Source: Methylotenera sp. RIFCSPLOWO2_02_FULL_45_14 (GTDB lineage: Bacteria; Pseudomonadota; Gammaproteobacteria; Burkholderiales; Methylophilaceae). Taken from it: 36,688 nt of DNA. The stretch covers positions 66,750 through 103,437 of the forward strand of contig MHBU01000034.1 in the NCBI GenBank assembly GCA_001803395.1, written 5' to 3'. Shown here piece by piece: positions 8,594 to 16,333 of this stretch. The first letter of the stretch is position 1. Each line of letters starts with the position of its first letter. The position numbers and the translations under genes were made by a program. The notes beneath the pieces were generated by a model. That model was not told the DNA's origin. It saw only the letters and a list, made by a program, of their open reading frames with translations, and ran no database searches.

Positions 8594-9283
8594 TTAGTAA
8601 TAACGACGGCCACCTTCATGACCTCGATCATCCCAATCGCGGTGCTTACCATACCCACGATAGCCATTGCCGCGACTATTGTCCCATCTGTCGTTATCAT
8701 AACGTGCTGGTTCTATATAACTGATTTGCGACACGACACGGCTATTGGGCGCTACCGCCACATTCACATCAATATAGCGTCCAGGATGGTTGCTAGTTAT
8801 CGTGTTATAGGTTCTGCCGCTGTATTCATAAGTCACAAAATATCCAGAATTCACTGTTTGCCAGTTATCTACTTGATAACAACTTTGTACGGGTACTGAC
8901 CGTGTGGTAACCACATTGTTTCGATTGTTGCTGATACGGTCACCCGCGATCGCGCCTACACCAGCACCTACTGCCGCGGCAGCAACACGGCCATTGCCTC
9001 GACCGATGGTATTACCTAACAAACCTCCGGCAATACCACCGATGACGGCGCCTGCAATTGAATGGCTGTCACCATTGCTATAACTTTGTTGCTGGTATTC
9101 CGTACGGCATTCCTGGCGTGGCATATTCACACGCTCTGTTTGTGGTGACACTGAAAGCACTCGTGCAGTATCAGTATATTGATCATTTGCCATCGCTGGC
9201 GTTGTAAATACGGCCGCCACCAGCGCAGGGACTAACATCGTTACACGCATACCGTTTACAACGTTCAACTTAAAATTTCGCAT
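8594..9283 (-). CDS. Glycine-zipper 2TM envelope protein
   Basis: Exported protein of 229 residues. It opens with a signal peptide (charged N-terminus, hydrophobic core about 14-30, probable cleavage after TTPAMA at about 32). A glycine zipper at about 75-115 (AGAVIGGIAGGLLGNTIG, then GAGVGAIAGDRI) matches the 2TM/17-kDa surface-antigen class that inserts in or binds the envelope. The C-terminus is rich in Arg, Tyr, Gly and His (RGHEGGRRYY). ATG start with a good GGAGAAG site. It is followed by a strong terminator and appears to be a single-gene unit. Exact function is unknown. Confidence 0.85.
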   Translation of the reverse strand: MRNFKLNVVNGMRVTMLVPALVAAVFTTPAMANDQYTDTARVLSVSPQTERVNMPRQECRTEYQQQSYSNGDSHSIAGAVIGGIAGGLLGNTIGRGNGRVAAAAVGAGVGAIAGDRISNNRNNVVTTRSVPVQSCYQVDNWQTVNSGYFVTYEYSGRTYNTITSNHPGRYIDVNVAVAPNSRVVSQISYIEPARYDNDRWDNSRGNGYRGYGKHRDWDDRGHEGGRRYY

Positions 9284-9486
9284 TTTTCTTCTCCATTATT
9301 TCTAGAATTTATCAAGCCATTTGGATCAGCTATGGTCAATCAACGCGACAATTTTAAATTTGGCTTACCTGCAATTGTTAATGTTTTGTAACTCATGATT
9401 TTCATTAGAAAAGGAAAATGTCAATCAAGCTGAAGACTCTGCAAGACTGCACAAAAAAGACTGCAATTCGCAAATGTTATGACGCT

Positions 9487-9984
9487 TCACTGTTTTTGGT
9501 TTTTAAACTCATCCCATGTGGCTTCAGAAACTTTATAGGCAGAACCAGTCTCAGCTGCTGCCTGCATCTCTACAAAATACAAATCATCAGGATTTTCACT
9601 CACTTGCTGCTCAGTGATTATCACCTCATCTTGTACTTGAACCGGAAAACGCCAGTAAATCTTTACTACCACATTACCTGTTTTTTTGTAGATATGAGAA
9701 ATTAAATTACTTTCCAGGATGTTGGAAAAGCGAAACCTTTTCAATGGCTTAGATTCAATCAATGTGACAAAGTGTTTATTTGCCTCCAATTTAAAACAGG
9801 TAACCTGCACTTCTGCCCCAGTATGTTGAAAATACTCCGTGATGAATTCCGTAATGCTATTAATTGATTTTTCGATTTTTCTTTTTTTCTGAAATAAATA
9901 TAAAACATATGTAAACAATATAACGATATCCGCAGCAACGACGTGCAGCACTGTGGAGTCTAAACTAAGCGTTAATGTAATCAT
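9487..9984 (-). CDS. Unknown membrane-anchored protein
   Basis: I do not recognise this 165-residue protein. It has one N-terminal hydrophobic segment (about residues 12-31) followed by a basic QKKRKIEK stop-transfer and a soluble, probably cytoplasmic domain with alternating hydrophobic residues and an acidic centre. The ATG at 9984 has AGGGG seven bases upstream. The start overlaps, by ATGA, the stop of a 10-codon leader ORF with an ideal ribosome site, so translation may depend on that leader. No domain motif or catalytic pattern was seen. It sits alone between a glycine-zipper gene and a Y-family polymerase gene. Confidence 0.75.
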   Translation of the reverse strand: MITLTLSLDSTVLHVVAADIVILFTYVLYLFQKKRKIEKSINSITEFITEYFQHTGAEVQVTCFKLEANKHFVTLIESKPLKRFRFSNILESNLISHIYKKTGNVVVKIYWRFPVQVQDEVIITEQQVSENPDDLYFVEMQAAAETGSAYKVSEATWDEFKNQKQ

Positions 9985-10013
9985 GATAAGCCCCTGCTAT
10001 CCCCAGCCAACAT
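9981..10013 (-). CDS. Probable 10-residue leader peptide
   Basis: ATG at 10013 follows a perfect AGGAG (10024-10020) by six bases. The frame encodes MLAGDSRGLS and stops with TGA at 9983-9981, overlapping the ATG of the 165-residue membrane protein (ATGA). The ribosome site is better than that of the downstream gene. This is the architecture of a translationally coupled upstream ORF; the peptide itself resembles no attenuator I know. Detected by motif only. Confidence 0.45.
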   Translation of the reverse strand: MLAGDSRGLS

Positions 10014-10045
10014 TTATTACTCCTCAGCAGTACATATATATTTAA

Positions 10046-10066
10046 TGCAATCATAACAGTATTGCA
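10046..10066. promoter_or_regulatory. Inverted repeat upstream of the leader ORF
   Basis: TGCAAT (10046-10051) and ATTGCA (10061-10066) form a 21-base inverted repeat about 20 bases before the leader ORF ribosome site. On each side partial symmetry continues (AATGC arms). AT-rich sequence (TATATATA) between it and the leader ORF could include a -10 box, so this may be an operator. No regulator can be assigned. Confidence 0.3.
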
Positions 10067-10113
10067 GCATTAAAAGATGCTTATAGCCAGTACCGGTATC
10101 AACCAAACTTCTA

Positions 10114-11346
10114 CTAAACATTTTCATCACCTTCCGCCACCAAATCGGGGATATGATTAAAAGCTATGCGCATGGGCGCATCTTTCAGCGCTTCGTGCGC
10201 ACCGCCAAAATAAATCGTGTTTTTGCCAAACTTTAAGTTAAGCGTATCAATCGCTTTGTTTAATTTCTTTTCATTTTCAAGCGGCTCGATTTGAAATAAA
10301 TCGCGCGCCACTTCATCCGCCGTCACCAAGCCAGAAAAAGATACGCCTACCGCATAGGTTTCATGCTTGGTTTTTGGGTAATGTTGCCAAAAATCTTCCA
10401 GCGCCTCAATCAACAGCAAGGTATTATCGGTAGGCGAAACCGCACTTTCCATCTGCCAGCTAGGCATGCTTCTAAACTTAACCTTTACGCTGATTCTTGA
10501 AGCAAGCAAATCATAGCTGCGCATACGCATACAGGCTTTTTGCAGTAAGCGATGTAACACGGCCTTAGCACCAACCTCATTGCGCTGTTCAGGTGGCAAC
10601 ACATGAGAGTGCCCCAAGCTGCTACGCGCATTTTTCACGTAATATGGCTCCAAGCCGCGCAGTTTATCGTACATACGCCCGCCTTCAATGCTGCCCCAAG
10701 CCGTTTGTAACTGTTGCCGATTGGCTGCATACAATTGTTCTACCGTGGTAATTTTGTAGCGATTCAAGCGCGCTTCCATCTGCTTGCCGATGCCGTTCAA
10801 ATCTCGCAGCTTCAATCCATACAGTCTTTGAGGCAACTCATGCGAGGCTATCAGCACACAGCCATCCGGCTTTTGCATATTAGAAGCCACTTTGGCTAAA
10901 AACGTATTGGGGGCGATGCCGATTGAACAACGGATATAATCGAATTGTGCATTGATTTTATGTTTTATTTTGGCGGCGAGTTTGAGCGCATTTTCTGGCA
11001 CTTGCTGGCTACCGGTGAGCTTGCATGCCATTTCATCAATCGAAAGCACTTTTTCTACATGCGTGCAGCTTTCAACTATTTCTATTAGCTTGTGGTGAAA
11101 TGCCACGTAAATAGGCGGCCGCGCTTCCACAAAAATCATGTCCGGGCATAACTTACGCGCCTCGCTAACCAAGGTGCCAGTTTTAATACCAAAAGCTTTA
11201 GCCTCATAACTTGCCGCGATACAACAAGTCGTTTCCGCCATCACGGCGAGCACGCCAATCGGCTTGCCACGCAACGCTGGCAACAACTGTTGCTCTACTG
11301 AAGCAAAGTAGGAATTAAAATCAACATAAAGTGCATTTAAACGCAT
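10114..11346 (-). CDS. Y-family DNA polymerase (DinB/UmuC-like)
   Basis: Translesion polymerase of the DinB/ImpB family, 410 residues. Catalytic carboxylates are visible as Asp9 (YVDFNSYFASVEQ) and Asp104-Glu105 (LSIDEMACKL), with Phe14 in the steric-gate position and the nucleotide-contact segment AASYEAKAFGIKTG at 44-57. The helix-hairpin-helix region (LNGIGKQMEARLNRYKI) and little-finger domain follow. The C-terminus (FGKNTIYFGGAHEAL, then FNHIPDL) is not the classical DinB tail, and it is longer than E. coli Pol IV (351). No LexA-type CTGT-N8-ACAG box was found upstream. It is divergent from msrA, with an exact TACAATTGTA palindrome beside its start. Confidence 0.88.
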   Translation of the reverse strand: MRLNALYVDFNSYFASVEQQLLPALRGKPIGVLAVMAETTCCIAASYEAKAFGIKTGTLVSEARKLCPDMIFVEARPPIYVAFHHKLIEIVESCTHVEKVLSIDEMACKLTGSQQVPENALKLAAKIKHKINAQFDYIRCSIGIAPNTFLAKVASNMQKPDGCVLIASHELPQRLYGLKLRDLNGIGKQMEARLNRYKITTVEQLYAANRQQLQTAWGSIEGGRMYDKLRGLEPYYVKNARSSLGHSHVLPPEQRNEVGAKAVLHRLLQKACMRMRSYDLLASRISVKVKFRSMPSWQMESAVSPTDNTLLLIEALEDFWQHYPKTKHETYAVGVSFSGLVTADEVARDLFQIEPLENEKKLNKAIDTLNLKFGKNTIYFGGAHEALKDAPMRIAFNHIPDLVAEGDENV

Positions 11347-11348
11347 AC

Positions 11349-11358
11349 TACAATTGTA
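11349..11358. promoter_or_regulatory. Perfect palindrome TACAATTGTA at the polymerase start
   Basis: A 10-base perfect palindrome lies 2 bases upstream of the Y-family polymerase ATG, inside the divergent polymerase/msrA intergenic region (11347-11413). It fits the TACA-NN-TGTA pattern bound by BlaI/CopY-type repressors, but no such regulator is in the window and ten bases can arise by chance. Confidence 0.25.
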
Positions 11359-11413
11359 ATGTTTACTCGAAATAACTGACTAACAATAGAAACTAATTTT
11401 TAAGGAAAACAAA

Positions 11414-11965
11414 ATGAGCAACGAACAAATTGCAGTTTTTGCCGGTGGCTGTTTCTGGTGCACAGAACCCGTATTTAGCCAGCTCAAAGGTGTTAGCAAG
11501 GTAGTGTCTGGCTACATTGGCGGCCATACGCAAAATCCGACTTACAAAGAAATTTGCAATGGTGACACTGATCATGCCGAGGCGATTCAAGTAACTTTTG
11601 ATGCAGACCAAGTAAGTTTTGAGACTTTATTAGAGATATTTTTTGTGTCGCATGACCCCACCACCATGAATCGCCAAGGCAATGACGTGGGCACACAATA
11701 TCGCTCAGCCGTATTCTGCCAAAATGAAGCACAACATGATGCGGTTAAAAAAATGATTGCCGAATTTAATGAAACAAAACTATTTAACGCGCCAATAGCC
11801 ACTCAAGTTAATGGAGCAGATACTTTTTACCCCGCTGAAGATTATCACCAATATTATTTTGCCAACAACCCCAACCAACCCTATTGCTTGGCGGTGGCGG
11901 CCCCTAAAGCGGCTAAGATACGGGCGAAATATGCACAACTTTTAAAAGATACATCGTCTGAATAA
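11414..11965 (+). CDS. msrA: Peptide methionine (S)-S-oxide reductase
   Basis: Reduces methionine-S-sulfoxide in proteins and peptides; oxidative-damage repair in the cytoplasm. The 183-residue protein has the catalytic GGCFWCTEP motif with nucleophile Cys13, followed by Cys16. Other family segments are VVSGYIGG, PTYKEICNGDTDHAEA, FFVSHDPTTMNRQGNDVGTQYRS split by the usual spacing, and AEDYHQYY. ATG with AAGGA seven to eight bases upstream. Convergent with the CorA gene across a palindromic element. Confidence 0.97.
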   Translation: MSNEQIAVFAGGCFWCTEPVFSQLKGVSKVVSGYIGGHTQNPTYKEICNGDTDHAEAIQVTFDADQVSFETLLEIFFVSHDPTTMNRQGNDVGTQYRSAVFCQNEAQHDAVKKMIAEFNETKLFNAPIATQVNGADTFYPAEDYHQYYFANNPNQPYCLAVAAPKAAKIRAKYAQLLKDTSSE

Positions 11966-12002
11966 CTGCTAGTTTTGTGCGTAGTTGACACTCTATAAAT
12001 CA

Positions 12003-12081
12003 TCATTCCCGCCTTCGCACCACAAGGGTACTCCGATTTGCTAAGTGCTAAAGCACTTAGCAAAGCCGTATGCGGGAATGA
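12003..12081. repeat. Nested palindromic element between convergent genes
   Basis: Outer arms TCATTCCCGC (12003-12012) and GCGGGAATGA (12072-12081) are perfect inverted repeats. Inside is a perfect 12-bp stem TTTGCTAAGTGC / GCACTTAGCAAA (12037-12048 and 12053-12064) with a TAAA loop. The whole 79 bases looks like a REP-type or miniature mobile element and also provides a hairpin between convergent msrA and the CorA gene. The CATTCCCGC motif is common in dispersed intergenic repeats of proteobacteria. No second copy is present in this window. Confidence 0.7.
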
Positions 12082-12089
12082 CGCAGTTG

Positions 12090-13178
12090 CTAGGTCTTAC
12101 TAGTCAACCATTGCCTGCGCCAAAAAATCATAATCATCAGCAGTGCAATACCCACCATCAAGCCCATTGCCCACCAAAAACCATCTTTATCTGCTAGCCA
12201 AGGCATTTCATGGAAATTCATGCCAAAAATACCTGCAATCAGCGTCGCTGGCATAAACAGCATGGCAACCACCGTCAATGCACGCACTTCCAGGTTTACG
12301 CGATTACTCACACTCGCCATGTAAATATCCATCATGCTACTTAAACTATCGCGAATGGATTCTAGCGACTCAATGAAATTAACCGTGTGATCATAAATAT
12401 CGCGCAAATACGGCATAGTGGCTGGCGTGAAAAAATTATTTTCATTGCGCGTTAAACGGTTGATCACCTCACGCAGTGGCCACACGGCGCGACGCAACTC
12501 TATGCTGACGTGTTTTAGCTGATGAATGCTATGCAACTCAGTATTTGTTGGTTTGTGTAAAAGTACCTCTTCGAGCGCTTCACTTTCATCACCCACCTCT
12601 TCAAGCACCTTAAAGTACCGATCCACCACACTATCCAATAGTGAATAGGCTAGATAATCAACGCCTAATTCGCAAATATGTGCGTGCAACCCACGCAAAC
12701 GTTGACGCACCGGTTCAAAAATACCGGTTGAACGCTCTTGAAACGTCAACAGAAAATCGCGTCCAAGCACCATGCTGATCTGCTCAGAAGCCACAGACAT
12801 GGTGTCTTTTTCATAATTAAAACTACGTGTCTCAATAAACAGATAGTCATCAAACTCATCAAGCTTAGGGCGCTGCTCAGTATTGAGGATATCTTCCTGC
12901 ACCAATGGGTGCAAATGAAACAAATCACCCACCAACTTAATAAGTGCAGCATCATTTACACCGTGAATATTCAGCCAGACTTTCTTATTTGCGCTTTTGT
13001 AATTTTCCAGTTTGAATGACGACAATTCAACACTGGTTAACACGCGCTCGCTCATATCGAGCGCGTCATATTCAATCAAGCTGATGATTGGTTTTTCTAG
13101 CTTAACTTCACCTATATGCACCAGCGACCCGGGTGGCATGCCAATTTTTTTGAAATGATGTTTTTTATGTTTACGCAT
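12090..13178 (-). CDS. corA: CorA-family magnesium/cobalt transporter
   Basis: Pentameric inner-membrane divalent cation channel. The 362-residue protein has a long cytoplasmic N-terminal domain with the helical stretch about 160-300 and two C-terminal membrane helices. The signature Gly319-Met320-Asn321 (FGMNFHEMPW) follows helix 1, and the second helix ends with a basic FWRRQW tail, as in the family. ATG at 13178, 15 bases after the second ABC permease, so it may be the last gene of that operon; ribosome site is poor. Specificity for Mg2+ versus Co2+ or Ni2+ cannot be read from sequence. Confidence 0.93.
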   Translation of the reverse strand: MRKHKKHHFKKIGMPPGSLVHIGEVKLEKPIISLIEYDALDMSERVLTSVELSSFKLENYKSANKKVWLNIHGVNDAALIKLVGDLFHLHPLVQEDILNTEQRPKLDEFDDYLFIETRSFNYEKDTMSVASEQISMVLGRDFLLTFQERSTGIFEPVRQRLRGLHAHICELGVDYLAYSLLDSVVDRYFKVLEEVGDESEALEEVLLHKPTNTELHSIHQLKHVSIELRRAVWPLREVINRLTRNENNFFTPATMPYLRDIYDHTVNFIESLESIRDSLSSMMDIYMASVSNRVNLEVRALTVVAMLFMPATLIAGIFGMNFHEMPWLADKDGFWWAMGLMVGIALLMIMIFWRRQWLTSKT

Positions 13179-13193
13179 GGATATTATGATAAC

Positions 13194-14396
13194 TTATTCT
13201 GCACGCAATGCCTCAATTGGATCTAAATGGGATGCGCTCCTTGCAGGCAACACACCTGCCAGCAGGCCAATAATTGCGGACATCACCAGTGCACCAACAG
13301 CAAAGCTCCATGGCGTATGCACTGGAAATGTTGGCAACAGTAAACTTATCAACTGCGCCAAGCCCACTCCCAGCAGCAAACCTAATACTCCGCCCAGCGC
13401 TGCAAGCATGATGGATTCACTCAAAAATAACCCAAGAACAGTGCTGCGACGTGCACCCAGCGCCACCAGCAGACCAATCTCATTGGTGCGTTCCGTCACT
13501 GAAATCGTCATAATAGTGACGATGCCCACCGCACCTACCAGTAGCGAGATGCCGCCTAGCGCGCCCACCGCCATGGTTAATATATTGAGAATATTGGATA
13601 ATGTTTTTAACATATCTTCCTGAGTAGTGACGGTAAAATCTTCATGACCATGCCGTAGCGTAAGTCGATTTTTGACGGCTTTAGCCACTGTGGCCGATGA
13701 TGCGCCCTCCGCATACATCACGTGAATCTCCATCAACCCTTCTCGATTGTAGAGCTCCAGCGCGCGCTGCGCGGGGATAAATGCCGTATCGTCCAGATCA
13801 ATACCCAGAAACTGACCTTTTGGTGCCATGACGCCGATCACACGAAAATGCAGCCCGCCAATGCGCACACGCGCCCCTAATGGATTTGCTGTGCCAAATA
13901 ACTCATTGCGCAACTTGCTACCCAGCACGACAAAGGCACGCGCGCTGCCTGCACCTTCACGTGGCAAATAGCTGCCAACTCTCACTTTGGAACTAAATAC
14001 ACGGATAAAATCTGCATCCACCCCATAAATAGTAGTGCGGCGCAGACGACCATTGCCTTCCACTTCCGAGTTACCCCATACCGTTGGCGTTGAGCCTGTC
14101 ACATGCGGTAATTGCTTGAGTGACTCCGCATCTTCCATCGTCAGCAAACGCGCTGTGGTTGGGATGCCGGTGGGTGGTTGTCCGCCAGTTTTCACCTTGC
14201 CAGGCGCAATACCAATCACATTAGTGCCAAATTGCGTGAACTCTGCCAATACAAAACGATGCACGCCTTCGCCGATGGAAGTCAACAAAATAACCGCTGC
14301 AATGCCCACGGCTATGCCAAGCAGCGTCAGAAAACTGCGCATGCGATGTGAGGTGATGGCTTGCAGGGCAAAACGGGTAGAGTCGGTGAGCAGCAT
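13194..14396 (-). CDS. ABC transporter permease, MacB/FtsX type (second of two)
   Basis: 400-residue permease: N-terminal membrane helix (about 20-42), a large periplasmic MacB_PCD domain (about 45-240) and an FtsX domain with three C-terminal helices. The family segments GIAVGIAAVILLTSIG, TMISVTERTNEIGLLVALGA (variant here TIMTISVTERTNEIG) and the ending LPARSASHLDPIEALRAE are typical. It starts two bases after the first permease stops and probably forms a heterodimer with it, driven by the ATPase gene. Long open frames on the opposite strand are codon-bias shadows. Confidence 0.92.
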   Translation of the reverse strand: MLLTDSTRFALQAITSHRMRSFLTLLGIAVGIAAVILLTSIGEGVHRFVLAEFTQFGTNVIGIAPGKVKTGGQPPTGIPTTARLLTMEDAESLKQLPHVTGSTPTVWGNSEVEGNGRLRRTTIYGVDADFIRVFSSKVRVGSYLPREGAGSARAFVVLGSKLRNELFGTANPLGARVRIGGLHFRVIGVMAPKGQFLGIDLDDTAFIPAQRALELYNREGLMEIHVMYAEGASSATVAKAVKNRLTLRHGHEDFTVTTQEDMLKTLSNILNILTMAVGALGGISLLVGAVGIVTIMTISVTERTNEIGLLVALGARRSTVLGLFLSESIMLAALGGVLGLLLGVGLAQLISLLLPTFPVHTPWSFAVGALVMSAIIGLLAGVLPARSASHLDPIEALRAE

Positions 14397-14398
14397 GA

Positions 14399-15607
14399 CT
14401 ATCTTTTCGACAATGCTTGTATCGGGTCAAGCTGTGCGGCACGACGCGCCGGCATAACACCAAAAATCAAACCAGAAGCAAGCGCTGTACCCAACCCTGC
14501 CAGCACCGCCCATAGTGGCGGGTATGCTGGAAAAGCTGGATAAAGGTAGCGTAAAAAAGCTGCACCCAAGTAGCCCAAGCCAAGACCCACTATGGCGCCA
14601 GAAAGTGACAGCAGCAAAGCCTCCACCATGAATAACTGCCGTACCGCCGCAGAGGTGGCACCTAAGGCTTTAAGTAGCCCGATTTCACCCGTGCGCTGGG
14701 TAACCGACACCAACATCACATTCATCACAAGAATACCCGCTACGGCCAAGCTGATGGCGGCAATACCGGCAACGCCAAGCGTCAGTACATTCAAAATCTT
14801 ATCAAAGGTTTGCAGTACGGCATCTTGCGTGATGACCGTCACATCCTCTTCACCTTCGTGTCTTTGGGTAATCAGCTTCAGCACGCGCGCTTTAACTTCA
14901 CCAATCTGCTCTCGGCTACGAGCTTCAACCAGAATACGAAACAAAGTGTTAGTGTTAAGCATGGCTTGTGCGGTAGCCACTGGCACAATAACCAACTCGT
15001 CGGTCGTCATACCCATGCCGCGCCCGCCTTCGCTCAGCACCCCCACCACACGTAGGCGCCTATCACCCACCCGCACCGTTTTACCTAATGGATTTTCTGC
15101 GCCAAAGATTTCCCGCCGAATCAGCGCACCCAGTACCACCTCGGCTGAACCCTGCCCTACTTCATCTTTGGAAAGAAAACGCCCTAACCCCATTTTTAAT
15201 TGGCGTACACGAATAAAATCATCGTTGGTACCTAGCAGCATGGCCTCGCGCAATTTGCCAGCGGCGTTGATTTCTGTTGTGGCAATCAGGATAGGTGAAA
15301 TGCGTTGTACCTGTGGTAACCTAAGCAAGGCATTAGCATCTTCTAGCGTTAAATCTCGCGGCGTACTGGTAATAATGTTAGCAGGGTTAAAGCCGCGCGT
15401 TTCTGAGCGGCCGGGTAATACGATGACCAAATTACTGCCGATAGCAGAAAACTCACCTACAACATAGCGGCGCGCGCCATCACCCAGCGCCGTCAGTATA
15501 ACCACCGCAGCCACACCTATCGACATTGCCAATATCAACAAACCCGTACGTAAAGGTGCTCCGGTAGCGGCATCACCTGCGTAACGAAATGTATCGGTGA
15601 TTTTCAA
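14399..15607 (-). CDS. ABC transporter permease, MacB/FtsX type (first of two)
   Basis: 402-residue permease with the same layout as its neighbour: N-terminal helix (about 20-45, GLLILAMSIGVAAVVILTAL), periplasmic MacB_PCD region, and three helices in the C-terminal FtsX domain with VTQRTGEIGLLKALGA and the ending MPARRAAQLDPIQAL. The start is a TTG at 15607-15605 with a weak AGAGAG upstream. It lies 12 bases after the ATPase gene. Sequence similarity to the next gene suggests an old tandem duplication and a heterodimeric transporter. Confidence 0.92.
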   Translation of the reverse strand: MKITDTFRYAGDAATGAPLRTGLLILAMSIGVAAVVILTALGDGARRYVVGEFSAIGSNLVIVLPGRSETRGFNPANIITSTPRDLTLEDANALLRLPQVQRISPILIATTEINAAGKLREAMLLGTNDDFIRVRQLKMGLGRFLSKDEVGQGSAEVVLGALIRREIFGAENPLGKTVRVGDRRLRVVGVLSEGGRGMGMTTDELVIVPVATAQAMLNTNTLFRILVEARSREQIGEVKARVLKLITQRHEGEEDVTVITQDAVLQTFDKILNVLTLGVAGIAAISLAVAGILVMNVMLVSVTQRTGEIGLLKALGATSAAVRQLFMVEALLLSLSGAIVGLGLGYLGAAFLRYLYPAFPAYPPLWAVLAGLGTALASGLIFGVMPARRAAQLDPIQALSKR

Positions 15608-15619
15608 TGTGACTACTCT

Positions 15620-16327
15620 CTAGGTTGGTTGATTTGGCGTATTGGTCATATCACTCACAACACCACCATCTTCCATTCTTATTTGGCGCCGCGCACGTGC
15701 TCCAAGCGCATGATCATGCGTCACGACAATCAGCGTCATGCCCTGCTCATTCAGCGACTCTAATAACCGCACCACTTCTTCACCCGTAACACGGTCAAGG
15801 TTGCCGGTAGGTTCATCTGCCAGCAGCACCGCTGGGCGCAGTATGGTGGCGCGGGCAATGGCAACGCGTTGCCGCTGTCCACCAGAAAGTTCATTAGGAC
15901 GATGGTGCGCTCTATCGGTTAAACCATACTCTTTAAGCGCCTGCGATACACGTTTTGCGCGTTCCGATGCAGGCATGCCAGACAAGGTGAGCGGCAGCTC
16001 GATATTTGCAGCGGCAGTAAGACGCGGTACTAGATGAAAGCTCTGAAATATAAAACCGATGCGCTCGCTACGCACTTTGGCCTGCTCATCCGAGTTAAGT
16101 GTAGTCACATCACGCCCCTCCAGCTGATAAGTACCGGCATCAGCGCGATCCAGCAATCCAATCAAATTAAGCAGGGTGGATTTTCCAGAGCCAGACGGCC
16201 CCATCACCGCAATATATTCACCGCGCGTGATATTCAAATCCACATGACGCAAAGCATGTACCTGGCTGTCACCGAGTGTAAAAGTGCGGTTTATGCCATT
16301 GAGTTGTATGAGGCTTTCATCCGGCAT
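15620..16327 (-). CDS. ABC transporter ATP-binding protein, MacB/LolD type
   Basis: 235-residue ATPase that powers the adjacent permeases. Walker A GPSGSGKST at about 43-51, signature LSGGQRQRVAIARA from 147, Walker B VLLADEP at 167-173 with the TGNLD continuation typical of MacB/LolD mechanotransmission transporters, and the switch VVTHDHALG. ATG at 16327, six bases after the membrane-fusion gene stop. Here the ATPase is a separate gene, unlike MacB of E. coli where it is fused to the permease. Confidence 0.95.
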   Translation of the reverse strand: MPDESLIQLNGINRTFTLGDSQVHALRHVDLNITRGEYIAVMGPSGSGKSTLLNLIGLLDRADAGTYQLEGRDVTTLNSDEQAKVRSERIGFIFQSFHLVPRLTAAANIELPLTLSGMPASERAKRVSQALKEYGLTDRAHHRPNELSGGQRQRVAIARATILRPAVLLADEPTGNLDRVTGEEVVRLLESLNEQGMTLIVVTHDHALGARARRQIRMEDGGVVSDMTNTPNQPT

Positions 16328-16333
16328 GTGAAA

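Noticed and set aside
9418-9705. 95-codon plus-strand frame with an AAAGGA before its ATG
   Set aside because: The ribosome site is too close to the ATG and two-thirds of the frame is antisense to the unknown membrane protein gene; the product has no recognisable domain.
11347-11413. Possible SOS control of the Y-family polymerase
   Set aside because: No CTGT-N8-ACAG LexA box was seen in the intergenic region.
14592-15467. Long open frame (291 codons) on the plus strand inside the first ABC permease gene
   Set aside because: It lies fully antisense to a gene with clear family motifs, shows Ser/Arg/Thr-rich composition, and has no ribosome site or homology.
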